Part shown: positions 12,001 to 23,768 of the stretch, piece after piece
How positions within the stretch are numbered: the first letter of the stretch is position 1
Layout of the letters: each line of letters opens with the position of its first letter
NCBI RefSeq assembly: GCF_000003815.2
Contig: NC_049983.1
Location: 14,082,240-14,142,239 of the forward strand
DNA length: 60,000 nt
Origin: Branchiostoma floridae
Lineage: Eukaryota; Chordata; Leptocardii; Amphioxiformes; Branchiostomatidae
Reading direction: 5' to 3'
Notes under the pieces: generated by a model
Seen by the model: only the letters and a program-made list of their open reading frames with translations
Database searches by the model: none
Told to the model about the DNA's origin: nothing
Program-made: the position numbers and the translations under genes

Positions 12001-14957
12001 ATTTTCGTCGCATATGCACTGCAAATGTGGCCATAGCCTGCCTGATTTTTCTTCAAGTTCCTCTTCTGTGCTCTCTGCAATTATATAGAGGACAGAAGAG
12101 ACTCGGGAGCTGTAAGAAGCTGGATACCAGACTAACGATTAATGGTAACATAGATCGCTATGTCTTACGGAAAAAGACCTGCAGATTCTCAAAGATGACG
12201 ACAAACCAACTACTGAACTTAGCATCAACACGATCTATCTATCCCATCAACAGAACTGGACGGACCTGACCGACGAAAATGTTTCCTGCCGCGCTCATTG
12301 ACTCAAGCCCTGACGTGCCCATGGTGAACTGCATGATCCAGGCGAGCTTATGGATGACAATCTGCATTAAGCCCAGATAGTACAGCATGGACATCACCGT
12401 GCTGAAGAAGATGACGATTGGCATAACCTGCGGATAGAATTGTTTAAATCAGAGCTTATATCAGCCAGTTGATATATTCAATTAGGTAAGTCTGTCGATA
12501 CTACATACACGATGGGCAAGCTATTGTCGAAAGAAAAGTATTTCATATCGAGATAAGTAGCAAAGAGTAAGAAATATTCATTGCGCAACATCGTGTTTGC
12601 ACACCAGGTGGTTTACAGGTCGTACCCAATTTTTCACATTCACAGCAACCTCAATAATATGCGAACTGACCATTACTAACGAAATATCATTATGCATCCC
12701 AATATACTGGAAATGTACAAGTAAATGAAGTAATAAAAATGAAAATGCTACGTGGCTGGAATATTCAAATTCAACAATACATGTATCTTTCTCCTTCCTG
12801 TTGATTGTTTCCCTGTATACCTTACCTGGAATACAAAGTTGTGCAAAAGATAGGCCTCTGTCACGGCCAGGTCTGCGAAAGATGTGATCTCGCTCAGGTT
12901 AGCGGTGTTGCTTGTTACAACTAGACCTGAACCGAAGACAAAGGACGACCCATCGTCTGTGAACGCCAGCAATCCCTGAGAGAGGAAAGGTAGACCAAAA
13001 TTAAAACACAGTATCAAAGTAGTGGATACAGTCACCTTAAGTCATTGCAATGTGCAAAAACATATGGTACATGATACGTAGTAATAACGGCAGCCGTAGT
13101 ATGAGTCGTTGAATACTTGGATACCATAAGCACTATATGAGCATTGAAGCTCGTTGTATCTGACCAAATGTTGTGTTGTGTCGTACAGTCAAAACCAAAC
13201 CGTGTGCGTGTCACAACTTATATAATTACCTGAAATTTGTCGCCTAGAAACTTGAACACGTCGTACCCAACAGATGTGCGCAACACGAACAGCCCCAGCA
13301 CGAACTGAAGCGACAGGCCCCACAGTACTGGCCGCCATTTCACCTGCGTATACAACATACAGGACCCAGTCTTGGCATACTTTGCCTTACTTTAAAAGTA
13401 TACATACCCTACGTGAAGTAGAGATACAAGATTCAAGGTCGATAAAAAGTGGTATATAGAAGGAATCGTTGAGAAACTGGGGAGAGAATAAACATAAAAT
13501 CTATACATAAACTGCTCTATCAATAGTTACACCAGCCTCAGCCTACTGGAAAGCCAACAAAAGCACCACACAAACCTTTCCAGGACTCTTGGAAAAGATG
13601 AAGAGACAGAGGATGATGCCGAGGTAGCCGACTAGAGAGATGAGTTGATCAGGTTGCTTTCCAGTTTCCAAACCCAGGAAAAGTCCAATGCCCACCAGAA
13701 TGCCCAGGTACACGATCCTGCAGATGATTAACGCCAACGACGATTAATTCCTCGTAAATAAGCATCCCAGGAAGACGTTTACATCCTTTCTATGAAATAT
13801 CAAGAATGAATGAAGGCCTTTATTGTGCACATAGTACCCACAGGGTAACGTACAGCTCACAATAAAAGAATAAATACAATCTAATTAGTGACTTTGACTT
13901 CTCATTGCTTCTTCGTGGTGTTGAACATGTAAGAGCGTGTATGTGTCGTCATAGGATATTGTCAAACTTTGTCTGTATTATTTATGTGTATGGTGTAGGG
14001 AAACATATATTGTCAAGTACATCTCACCATTTGGCATATTTCCAGACTTTCATGAAGCAACCAGCCGCAGGTTTGAGACAGGACTTGTAGATAGTCTTCC
14101 CCCAGCGGTCCCGGATGAGTCCGTACACAACAAATACCAGAACCACCAAAGTGATGATGAGGAGCGCGAACGCACGGCAGAAGTTGATGACGCAGGCGGC
14201 GATGAGGAAGGCGAGGTACCCGAGGCACAGGATGGCGTAGACGGTCCTCCGGATAACTACTTTGTGTTCCGTCACAAACTTACTGATGCCGTCTGAGACC
14301 TGAAAACAAGGATGCCGAAAGTAGAAATTACTGCCCTGCGGCCTGGATAGTAGATTGACTCAGCCAGCATCCATAATTCCGTTCTTTAACGGAATTTTGA
14401 CGCTGGGGACGGACAAAAATTTGCCTATTCCGTCCTTTGTGGCGGACTTAAATCGGCATTGATTGAACCAAGATGAGTCTACTAGCAAAATGTGCTCCTA
14501 AAAATAAAGGAAATAGCATTTTAGGGGATCTAGTTTTCCAAATTTTCCTTGGGGTGCATGCCCCCCGGACCCCTTTGGACAGTCGCGCCTTCGAAAGGGT
14601 TTCCATTCAAAATCCAGGGGACGGAAAAAATTCAGGCTGGTGATAACACCATAAGAATAGAAGAAAGGCCTAGTGAAAAGTAGCGGTTATGTTGTAAATG
14701 TGACAAAAATGTCTAATTAGATAAAATAGAAATATAACGTTTACCATTGACACAGCTTTCATGCATCTGTTCTGGTCCTCCTCCTCTTCTTCTTCATCGT
14801 CCATGTCTTCTTCGTGGTAACTTGGCGGATCGCTGCTCGGAAACGATGAGTTAAGTCTGTCTACCTTGTCGTGAATACCACTCTCTGGGTCTGTCTTTGT
14901 GGGTTCCATGGCGATATCCTCTGTGCTGAGAGCTGGGTTCTGATAGGAGTGAGCCAT
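9062..14957 (-). CDS. SLC28-like: SLC28 concentrative nucleoside transporter, complete (11 coding exons)
   Basis: The exons, in transcript order, are 14957-14745, 14299-14028, 13717-13576, 13343-13230, 12975-12826, 12427-12266, 11784-11528, 11217-11049, 10217-10059, 9676-9496 and 9198-9062. All have GT/AG borders and phases agree throughout. They give 1956 bases, or 651 residues, the usual CNT length. The family couples Na+ (or H+) entry to nucleoside uptake across the plasma membrane, feeding nucleotide salvage. Diagnostic motifs are NIFVGQTEAPLL (about 346-357), the [14 protein letters not shown] block (365-378) and [12 protein letters not shown] (556-567). The cytosolic N-tail carries a PPSY motif (44-47), a possible WW-domain/Nedd4 site, and an acidic run at 49-61. 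The start is either MAHSYQNP here or an ATG in the upstream exon. Which of CNT1, CNT2 or CNT3 it matches is not resolved. Confidence 0.95.
10597..10787. mobile_element. Intronic MITE with GGGTAGAGACTC inverted repeats
   Basis: The 191-bp segment begins GGGTAGAGACTC and ends with its complement. Inside are diverged repeats of a tagagatcccgatc-type unit with gtttctgtcga, some inverted. It sits in the intron between the SLC28 exons at 11049 and 10217. No target duplication is obvious and no protein is encoded. Confidence 0.7.
13800..13880 (-). mobile_element. Short LINE/SINE 3' end in an SLC28 intron
   Basis: Read on the minus strand the segment ends with a short-polyA-signal tail of the type CACAATAAAGGCCTTCATTC, typical of 3' ends of non-LTR elements in these genomes. 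It lies between the exons ending at 14028 and starting at 13717. It is absent from the matching intron of the plus-strand copy (39907-40146), so it probably inserted after the copies separated. Confidence 0.5.
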
Positions 14958-15740
14958 CTGGAAATGTTCGGGTACAGATTCGTAATTGATCCTTGATTCA
15001 GTGGTGAAGATCACGCGTAATGTCGTGGTGTTATTTTGTAATGTAGTATGTGCAAGACAACAAAAGAGGTAGATGTAAGTACTGACGGGATGTTTTCAAT
15101 AACACTTCCCCTCCCCACCATTACCAGCCAGGAAAAGGAGTTCCATTCGACATCTCAGTATCAGAACCGCGTACTGAGGACATTTCAAAACTCCAAAAGG
15201 AAGTGGCTACTTCTACTCTTTTCTGTTGCTGAGCAGTAACCCTTTTCAGGTAATGTGTGATTTATTGGTATCCTTCAAAAGGAAGCATTTATCAACAGCG
15301 CAAACATGTTCCAGTTGCCGCCGACTCACATCTACAAACAGTTACGTAACGCTAGCGCTCCACTGAAGGTTAACTAATTGGACTTTGAATCCATTTTACA
15401 CATCTACTCTTGTCGGCTCCATACAATAGCTGGATCAACAAACCCCACCCCCTGCAGTTCACAATGGACAATGCACATGCCAATTGATGATTTTCTCGTC
15501 ACATTGTTACATATATGGCTATTGCCTTTGCTGTGATTTTTTAAAATCATATTAAAAATTTGATATTAAAATATCAAATTAATATTGTATTTATAATAAA
15601 ATATCAAATTATTTGAAAAAATACAAAGGACCGGAGTGCATGTGGCTTTAAAAAAGACAAGGAAATCAAGCAGGCAATAAAAGAAACATAACAATTTACA
15701 TCAAATAAATCCTAAAATGACAAAGACAGTAACTACTTAC

Positions 15741-15810
15741 GGCATCCTTGCCAGAGGAACGACGTTGAAATTTCCCTTCCATTATTATTTTGTCGGCCTT
15801 CTCCTGGTAC
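15741..15810 (-). CDS. SLC28-like: Upstream SLC28 exon (5' UTR or N-terminal coding)
   Basis: This 70-bp exon is bounded by a cacag acceptor and a GTAAGT donor. It is nearly identical to 37774-37843 in the second copy. One frame is open throughout, ending KFQRRSSGKDA, and joins in frame to MAHSYQNP of the next exon (14957). An internal ATG (MEGKFQRR) could start translation 14 codons upstream of the MAHS start. Conservation of the splice sites in both copies supports a real exon. Whether it is coding or leader is undecided. Confidence 0.7.
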
Positions 15811-16120
15811 CTGTGAATACAGGACAGACTTTCAAGATCCCACATGCACGTCTAACACGTACATGTAACATGTAATATACTGACAAGACCACAGCAAGTA
15901 AATTTTATGAATGACATTCTCTACAGACTCGAACATGACCAACGCCCCCCCCCCCAAAAAAAAAACAGCCCCGTTCCGAAGACTGCAAGTGAGTCTAGTT
16001 TGCCTGACCCACGGTGCGGTCCCCGATTTTGTGGTTTTCTGTTCCAAAAACATTTAATTCTATTTCGTAGTTTTTTGCTCTCTGCTTCCAGTGCATTGAC
16101 GCGTCTCTTCAGTGCTTAAA

Positions 16121-16532
16121 GGCCCCTTCACACGAGAAGTGGAATCAGCCGGAATGCCGTCAGAATGACTATTCTTTGTACATTCCTGGGTATTCGTTGT
16201 GCATTCTAGAAATTCTCAGTGCGTTCCAGATATTTCTGCCCATTCTTGGGGTCGTCCCGAATGTTTTTGTCATGCTTAAAACTTTCCAGGTGCATTTGAA
16301 GTGGAGAAATATCGAACGGCATTCAAAGTGTATTCTAACTATTCTAATAGCCAGGAATAGACAAAGAATAGTTATTCTGACGGCATTTTGGCTCATTTCT
16401 TCTCGTGTGAAGGGGATATAAGGTCCATTTGGAATTCCCACCCGAATGTAGCGCAAATTTTGCAAATTTCTTCATTCCGGCTGGTTCTGCTTGATTCCTG
16501 CTAATTCGGTTTCAGTGTGAAGGCTCTATTAC
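16121..16532. mobile_element. Inverted-repeat element with CCTTCACAC ends (copy 1)
   Basis: The left end reads GGCCCCTTCACACGAGAAG. An inner complement, cttctcgtgtgaagggg, lies near 16402, and the right end carries gtttcagtgtgaaggctc. The interior has many att-ccagg and attcta strings in both orientations, giving a fold-back of about 300 bp. A second copy with the same order lies at 58975-59540. No transposase is encoded, so it is probably non-autonomous. Confidence 0.7.
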
Positions 16533-16534
16533 AG

Positions 16535-17069
16535 GTGAGCAGAGAGCCATGGAACGGCCACCAGGCTCAAACACCGTCCTCGCAACAAAACAGGGAGCCA
16601 TACAAAGACCACCAGGCCCCAACACCGCCCCCGCAAAAGTTCAGGTAATCCTGGAACGGCCGCCATGCTCAAACAGTGCCCCCAGGCAGTTGTGGAGCCG
16701 TGATCTGGATACCGAACCACGGAGACAAAGTGAGTAGGGGAGCGCTCATCCCACAGCGCCATCGGACCCGGTACTCCGAAACAAGGACCACGCAGATAGC
16801 AGAGGTGTGAACCAGTACGCGAGAAGGGATCATCCGCCAGGCCACAACCCAGCAGGAATATGGAGCGATGGGTTCCAGCGAAAGAGATCAACGGATGGCG
16901 GCATGATCATTTCAGTCCCCCTTTCACATCTTTCCCATCTTTCCGCGACTATCAATACCTGCACATGAACTTGTTCCGGGAAGACCCGAGCGGATTCCGT
17001 ACTTGGTTCCATCCGGAGCCATACCGAGATCACCCGTGGCGCCGAGACTCACACTCTCTCGGATACTGA
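16535..17069 (+). other. GC-rich segment with a 51-bp, 17-codon tandem repeat; unrecognised
   Basis: From about 16545 a 51-bp unit occurs nearly three times. In the open frame 16549-16737 it codes 17-residue units starting ERPPGSNT, QRPPGPNT and ERPPCSNS. A GTGAGT donor follows at 16730 and an AG lies at 16533-16534, so an exon 16535-16729 is possible. A second open frame (16860-17069) ends RRDSHSLGY. Nothing is recognised in databases from memory. It lies directly between a MITE and the TA tract beside the assembly gap. Confidence 0.35.
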
Positions 17070-17084
17070 CCGTAGATTGAGCTA

Positions 17085-17088
17085 AGTA

Positions 17089-17161
<73 letters not shown>
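17085..17161. repeat. (TA)n microsatellite next to the scaffold gap
   Basis: Uninterrupted TA dinucleotides with a short catacatacata interruption lie just before the N-run. Such tracts often stop assembly, which explains the gap. Confidence 0.95.
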
Positions 17162-17165
<4 letters not shown>

Positions 17166-17189
17166 CGGGTTTTGGATAAGTATCGTCTC

Positions 17190-17289
17190 NNNNNNNNNNN
17201 NNNNNNNNNNNNNNNNNNNNNNNNNNNNNNNNNNNNNNNNNNNNNNNNNNNNNNNNNNNNNNNNNNNNNNNNNNNNNNNNNNNNNNNNN
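17190..17289. other. Assembly gap, 100 N
   Basis: The run is exactly 100 N, the customary placeholder for a gap of unknown length. All relationships between the left 17 kb and the rest, including the SLC28 head-to-head arrangement, depend on this join. Confidence 0.98.
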
Positions 17290-18116
17290 TGAAGTGAGAA
17301 CATACACACGCTGGTTGATTAAAAAAGATATTATATAGAAAAAAAATCGGATGGATTTTTTTAGTTGAAGAAAGTTTCTACGCTATTTTCTTTCTCATTA
17401 ATAGAAATGAAAAATGTTTCTTAAAAAATCAACGATTTGAGTTAGGGTAAAAAATATCTAAACGATGTTTACCCAGGATTTCATCTACGATTTTTGAGCG
17501 ATCGTTACGTTGCGTAACTCTATCCGTTGCCATGGTGACGGACGAGACCATATGTTGTGGGGTTGATTTACTTCTTCTTTTTATCACACCAGTTTCAGAA
17601 GGAGTTGCAATCAACTAGAGTAACGAAAATGCCACAAAAAGCTCATTAGTAAGATGCACACACACCGAAAATCTACCTGGATTGTGTAAAGCACCTTGAA
17701 AGCTTTTTTCGACAAGCACACACGTACGTATTGTATAGAATACCCGTTGTATTGTAAACCTATTTTCGCGGACCACATGTTCAAGCGTCAATTAGATCTA
17801 GAGATATTCGATGTTCCTCCAAAGTTGTGTCTCTTTTAATGACCCACAGAATAGTAAAAGAATATAAACTAGAAAGGCCGGTATTTGTTTATGAGCAAAT
17901 TAAGCAATTTTCACTCCACCCTCCCCCTTTATGCAAACATGGACTATTCCACAATTGAATTTAAAAATGAAAATAACCTTATTGGCGAAGGTAATAATCC
18001 CATGTGAGAATGACCCGGAACTACGGTGCGTTCATACTAGTACTGTAATGTAATCACTTGATTTTTTTTATCACAACACGCACACAGCATGCTTAGCCTA
18101 GTGATTCACACATTAA
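17290..18116. other. AT-rich DNA, no feature recognised
   Basis: No ORF with coding character, no recognisable repeat structure and no RNA gene were seen in this stretch. Poly-A/T runs are common. Confidence 0.5.
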
Positions 18117-18353
18117 AGGTGCACTCTCACTGTACTTCTTGCGTCACCGCGGGGTCCTTCACTGCGTCACTGTTTTGTTATTTTCTCCGATTTTTTTATA
18201 ATTTAGATATTGCGTAAAACGTAAACGTATGACTTTGAAGACGACAAAATACACAAAAAGTAAGAAAATTCCTTCTTTATCTCTGAAATTCGTTGAGTAT
18301 CTTTCGAACCCCGCAGTGACACAAGCGTGACGCAAGTGCAGTGAGAGTGTACC
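18117..18353. mobile_element. MITE with AGGTGCACTCTCACTG ends and TTAA target duplication
   Basis: The 237-bp element starts AGGTGCACTCTCACTGTACT and ends with the near-complement CAGTGAGAGTGTACC. TTAA flanks both ends (18113-18116 and 18354-18357). Inside, a second inverted motif gcgtcac/gtgacgc strengthens the fold. TTAA duplication is the habit of piggyBac-type transposases, so mobilisation by one is inferred. A diverged internal part (18185-18310) recurs at 22740-22855. Confidence 0.85.
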
Positions 18354-18546
18354 TTAACAAAGACGGCACCGTTGTTATTCAAGAAAGAAAGTTTTTATTT
18401 CACATAATACGGAAATTGTGTTGTATTTTTTTTACAGATGCAACACGTTATGCGACCCTAAACTTTGGTATTACGTACCCATAGCTGACAATGGCGTGGT
18501 TATGATTAAAGGTTTCCTGCTTATTACACAAGGCAATAGCAGTTAT

Positions 18547-18920
18547 CCCCCTTTCCACTAGGACGGCGCTCTCACGGCACTCTCTCTGCGACCTCAAATT
18601 GGAAAGAGCGCGGTGGGATCGCCAAGGTCGCCATGGGAGCGCGCAGAGAGCGCGGTGGGAGCGCCATGGTCGCCATGGTCGCCATCACCTCCGCGTCTGT
18701 TTTGAACCTGCTCAAAACAGTCGCCGTGAGAGCGTCGTGGACGGCGATCCAACGATGAGCGTAGAGAGAGCGCCAAGAGAGCGCGCAGCGAGCGCCGTGA
18801 GCGCCAACAGAGCGCACAGCGAGCGCGGCGAGCGCAATAGGTCTCAACAATGGTTTATGATACCAATTTAGCTAGGTCGACGGCGCTCTCACCGCGCTCT
18901 CTCTGCGCTCTCAACTGTGG
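18547..18920. repeat. GC-rich hairpin unit, left member of a 4.5-kb inverted pair
   Basis: It begins CCCCCTTTCCACTAGGACGG, followed by many copies, in both orientations, of gagagcgcggtgagagcgcc. The first about 55 bases match, inverted, the end at 22982-23037. CpG-rich ORFs on both strands (for example strings of ER, RAR and SER) are by-products of the repeat, not genes. Confidence 0.7.
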
Positions 18921-18984
18921 TTTGTGAAGAAGTATATTTGACACAGACAGAACCCGGAGAAATGTCCAAAATGTACCGATGATT

Positions 18985-20080
18985 ACCTCCATGAAATGTC
19001 ATGGAGGTTATATTTACCTCCATGAAATTTACCTCCATGAAATGTCATGGAGGTTATATTTTACCCAGCGTTTGTGTGTCTGTCTGTCTGTCTGTCTGTC
19101 AACAAGATAACTCAAGAACGGCTGAATGGATTAGTTTCATACTTGGTGTGTTGGTGGGGTGCGATAAAAGCTGGAAGTGATTAGATTTTGGGCCCCCTAG
19201 CGGCTTTCCTTGGTACTGCATCGCAACTTCCGGTTTTGCTATCTCGTGTTCTGAACACGCTATGGTCACGATTTTTAAGTGTTAGATAGCTCTAGTGCTC
19301 AGAAATAAGTGACATAAGTTTGGGCCCCCTACCGACTAGGTTTGGGATAGCAGGGGCATTTTTGTCAAAAACTTCTGAAGAGGATAACTCAAGAAGGGAA
19401 CAATGGATTTTCATGATTTTTGGTATGTAGGTACCTTAGACAATGTTGTACAAGATGAGATACTAATTATGCAAAATAGGAGTACATTTGCATAATTAAT
19501 GAGAATATTCTATCATAGCAGTTTTTTCAATGTATCTCTTGTCCCGGACATAATATAGTCTTGACATTTGGGTGGTAGATAGCTTGCAGTGTCATGACAA
19601 AGTGGGGCAGATTTCAGCCCCATAACATGTACTTTCGGAACTGCAGGGGCGTTTTTGTCAAGACATTCCAAAGACGATAACTGCAGAAAGGATTGACGGA
19701 TTGGCATCATTTTAGGGGTGCAGGTAGCTTAGGCAAAGGTGTTCATAATGATATACATGTTATGCAAATGAGGACCTTATTTGTATAATTAATGAGGAAA
19801 TTGTATAATACCATTAGCAATAACTGGGCTTCAATAAATGTAACACTTATTAATTATGATAGATGGAATATAAGCAGATACCAAATATGGTAATGAGGAA
19901 CTTATTTGCATAATTTATGTAAAAATTGCAAAGCCACTTTATGTCTAATGATTGGAATTTTATACTTGTGACATGTGTACGTTAGTCAATGATGAACAAC
20001 ACCACGCATAAATTATGTTAATGCATTAGTCAATTGCATGAAATTTACAAAAGCTCTAAATTTTCATGGAGGTATGAGGT
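18985..20080 (+). repeat. Dispersed repeat 'TTACCTCC/ATGCAAAT', copy A
   Basis: The copy opens with duplicated ACCTCCATGA/TCATGGAGGT palindromes, then a (TGTC)n tract, aagataactcaagaacggct, a gggccccctagcggc block, and paired ATGCAAAT/ATTTGCAT-like strings with aattaatga. It ends near ttttcatggaggtatgagg. At about 1.1 kb it is close to full length. It has no coding capacity. Other copies: 20081-20990, 22128-22415, 33389-34095, 40735-41240 and 57868-58430. Confidence 0.85.
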
Positions 20081-20990
20081 CGCCGAACTCTAGTTTACCT
20101 TGCGTTTGTGTGTGTGTGTGTGTGTGTCTCTCTGTCTGTCAAAAAGATAACTCAAGAACGGCTGGATAGATTGGTTTCATACTTGGTGTGTTGGTAGGGT
20201 GCGATGAAAGCTGGAAGTGATTAGATTTTGGGCCCCCTAGCGGCTATCCTTGGTACTGCAGCGCAACTTCCGGTTTTGCTATCTCGTGTTCTGAACAAGC
20301 TATGGTCCCAATTTTTGGGTGTTAGATAGCTCTTGTGCTCAGAAATAAGTGACATAAGTTTGGGCCCCCTAGCGTCTAGTTTGGGGATAGCAGGGGCATT
20401 TTTTTCAAAAACTTCTGAAGCAGATAACTCAAGAAGGGAACAACGGATTTTCACGATTTTTAGGATGTAGGTACCTTATGTCGTACAAGATAAAATACTA
20501 ATCATGCAAAATTAGAGCACATTTGCATAATTAATGAGCTTATTCTACCATAGAAGTTTTTTTAATGTATCTCTTGTCCAAGACATGCTATGGTCTTGAC
20601 ATTTGGGTGGTAGATAGCTTTTATCGTAATGACAAAGTGCGGTAAGTTTCACCCCCTAACATCTAATTGTAGAACTGCAGGGGCATTTTTGTCAAGACAC
20701 TCCAAAGACGATAACTGCAGGAAGGAACGACGGATTGCCATCACTTCAGGCATGCAGGTAGCTTAGGCAGAGATGTTCATAATGATAAACATTTTAAGCA
20801 AATGAGAGCTTAATTTGAATAATTAATGAGGAAATTGTGTAGTGCCATTGTTTTTCATGAAAGGACTTCAATAAATGTAACACTTGTAATTTATGGCAGG
20901 TGAAACATAAGCAGATACCAAATATACAAATGAGGAACTGATTTGCATCGTATATGCAAAACTTGCAAATTGCCTGTCCTTGTGTCAACA
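20081..20990 (+). repeat. Dispersed repeat 'TTACCTCC/ATGCAAAT', copy B
   Basis: This follows copy A directly in the same orientation, starting at gtttaccttgcgtttgtgtg with a (TG)n tract. It is highly similar to copy A for about 900 bp, so A and B form a tandem pair. It ends without the tcatggaggt terminus and instead runs into another degenerate start near 20985. Confidence 0.85.
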
Positions 20991-22127
20991 AGATAATTCG
21001 AGTACTGCTTAAAGGATTGGTTTCATACTTTGTGTGTTGTTGGGGCGTGATGAAAGCTGAAAGCTGGAAATTGGATCTTCAATTTTTTTATATTGTGTGT
21101 TATGCATGATTTGAAATGTTAGATAGCTCTTATACTCGGGAAGGAGTGACATGAGCTGTTGGAACATGCACACTGGAAATTATTAGATCATGACGCGTAG
21201 GATGCATAATTAATTAGGACTGAATTTTTCCCAGCATGTGATGTGGCAAGAGATAATAAATTCACAAAAAATTGGCTAATAAGGGTCTTCTGTGTATATC
21301 AATCCCAATGTCATGAGGCAAAATTACTTGAGAAAGGTATTAGGAACTAATGCAACATAAACAGTCAGGGAGATAGATTTCTGCACTGCGTTACAAGGTC
21401 ACTGTAGAGTCATGGCATTCCACAGGTCACTGAGGTCAAATCCCTCTGAAGCGCGCAGGTGCCATGCGTCGCCACCAAGGCCGGAAGTAACTTCCGGGCC
21501 CCTGTGACACAGGAAGTTCACTGGCCATCTGGCCAGCGACCCAGAGGTCACAGAGGTGACGCGTCAGCCAAAACAGTATACACAGTATTACGGTACGGAC
21601 AGGAAAGTTCTCTGGCTATATGTTGTTTTTTTGCCTGTTCTTGTTGATATTTGTTGCTCTACATGGAGTCTTGAATATCAAGGGAGTTTATTTGGACTGA
21701 AGAGAAGACCAACCGGTTAGTACAAAGTGTACTATGTACATGTCAACTCTCTAAGTCGAGTCTGAGCTGTGGAAGCTGGATAGTTATACAGTCTACCGTA
21801 CTTACATGTGTGACAAACTTAGGTGATATTGCTAATGATATTGCAGCCGATGACTTGATGTCTTGGGAGCCAAGTGTGATATTAGATATTATACAACAAT
21901 ATGTATGTGTTTAACATTACGCTCAGTGTATTGAAATTGAGCAAAAGATCCCCTCCCATTCATAAGAAATAAATGCATATATTAAGCATTTGTCAGTAGA
22001 GTTTACATTCTAAGGGCTCATCACTCGGAATTTATTTATTTACATCCCAGAAGATTATGATCATGATGATGATAACGCTACCTTACAGTGTAATTCGCAT
22101 TGTTACTTTCCTCTATAACTTTCCTCA
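20991..22127. other. Degenerate repeat remnants, no gene
   Basis: The first about 250 bases are a degenerate further copy of the dispersed repeat (gataattcgagtactgctt, then an aagctggaaattggatct string). The rest is unassigned. The short ORF at 21459-21647 lacks splice context and sits in a GTCACT/AGTGAC-rich, weakly palindromic segment (21420-21570). Confidence 0.45.
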
Positions 22128-22415
22128 TTGACGGATTGGCATCATTTTAGGGGTGAAGGTAGCTTAGGCAAAGGTGTTCATAATGATATATATGTTATGC
22201 AGATAAGGACCTTATTTGCATAATTAATGAAGAAATTGTATAATTGCAAAGCCGCTTTATGTCTAATGATTGGAATTCTATACTTGTGACATGTGTACGT
22301 TAGTCAATGATGAACAACACCACGCATAAATTATGTTAATGTGTTAGTCAATTGCATGAAATTTACAAAAGCTCTAAATTTTCATGGAGGTATGAGGTCA
22401 CCGAACTCTAGTTTA
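22128..22415 (+). repeat. Dispersed repeat 'TTACCTCC/ATGCAAAT', 3' part
   Basis: It matches the end of copy A, from gacggattggcatcatttta to the terminal tcatggaggtatgaggtc. An internal deletion joins the two halves. Confidence 0.8.
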
Positions 22416-22904
22416 CAATAAAACAAACTGAGATGGAATAACCAAGGTTTGAAAAAACGAAGGTTTATCACTTTTCCAACTTTTTTTTAAAATTTCAACA
22501 TGATGACATTACGTAGGTTTTCATGGACTTCATCTGTACATTTAGATTATTGAAGTCCTATTTTCAATAAATCGAAGCGTTTCAGTGTTACATATGATTT
22601 ACACTAATAACGTGGCATGATAAACAAATCTATGCTGAACAAGCTACAAGACAGATTTAAGAAAAAAACAGCAAGATAAACGTGTATATTTCAGGCTGAA
22701 TGACTGTACAGTGACCAAATTTGGATTTGTTTACAGCCTTGATTTTATACTTTGAATGTTATGTAAGACGTAAAAGGATGACTTCAAAGATACCAAAATA
22801 CACTATACGTCAAAAGATTCGTTTGATCTCTGAAATTCGTTGAGTAATATTTCGAACCTTTGCTACCTTATAAAAGATGTTGACATTTGAGTTTTTCCTC
22901 GCGG

Positions 22905-23037
22905 TGAGAGCGCGCTGGGGTCGCCGGAGAGATTCCACTAGAGCAGCTTTTCTGGTGTCGCGGCGCTCTCACCGCGCTCTGGCCAATTTTTCATCGCAGC
23001 GAGAGCGCGGTGAGAGCGCCGTCAAGTGGAAAGGGGG
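22905..23037. repeat. GC-rich hairpin unit, right member of the 4.5-kb inverted pair
   Basis: It ends AAGTGGAAAGGGGG, the complement of the CCCCCTTTCCACT start at 18547. Agreement continues through gacggcgctctcac and on to a shared AAATTGG. It abuts the TTAAA flanking the 5-kb palindrome. Confidence 0.7.
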
Positions 23038-23768
23038 CCTTAAAGGTGGGTTTACACCTGCGTATATTTTCATGCCGCATGAGTTCCGTTTTGACATTTT
23101 CCGACATTTTGACTAATTTCTTCAATACGCGGCCGCACGCACAAGTCGCACCTCTATCGCATCTGAATCGTTTTTAGAAAGTTTCACGAACGCAGGCAAA
23201 CGAAAATATACGCCCAGTTCGCCTGATAGTTTTGGACATGCACAAAACTATCATTCGTACGCAGTTTGGTGCCCAAAACGTTATGGATGCGCAATACAGT
23301 GGTCCCACGTCGGTCGATTGCGCTATGAAGACGCTACATGTTTGCGCTTTATACGCAGTAATACGCGGATATCGCGGTATTGCGAGTACATAGCGTTCTT
23401 ACAGCGCAGACACAACGCACCATGAGCGACCGTATAACGAATGCACACAAAGATCACGATTTAGTACCGTGCGTTCTGCAATCGCTTTGCGCATACTACG
23501 CGTCCTGATAGCGTGATCGACGCACACTCCAGATCATGTTGGAATAAATACGAAGGTGCATCTGAGTCCAGACAAAGAAAAATCATCTCAAGATGGCAGA
23601 TCCAGGCCAGGACCGACGAATTTGTACCGGGGGCATAGAAAGATGGTCACAACTTGCAGGACACCATGAATGTAACTGGTCCCAACAGAGCCTCTAGGGA
23701 CGGGAAGATGTAGAGGGACCTGCTCAAGCACTGGGTCAATTTGTGTGACACACGTGCCATTTTGTGTA

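Noticed and set aside
18572-18871. Arg/Ala-rich ORFs on both strands
   Set aside because: They are by-products of GC-rich inverted gagagcgcggtg repeats; no splice sites or start context support a gene.
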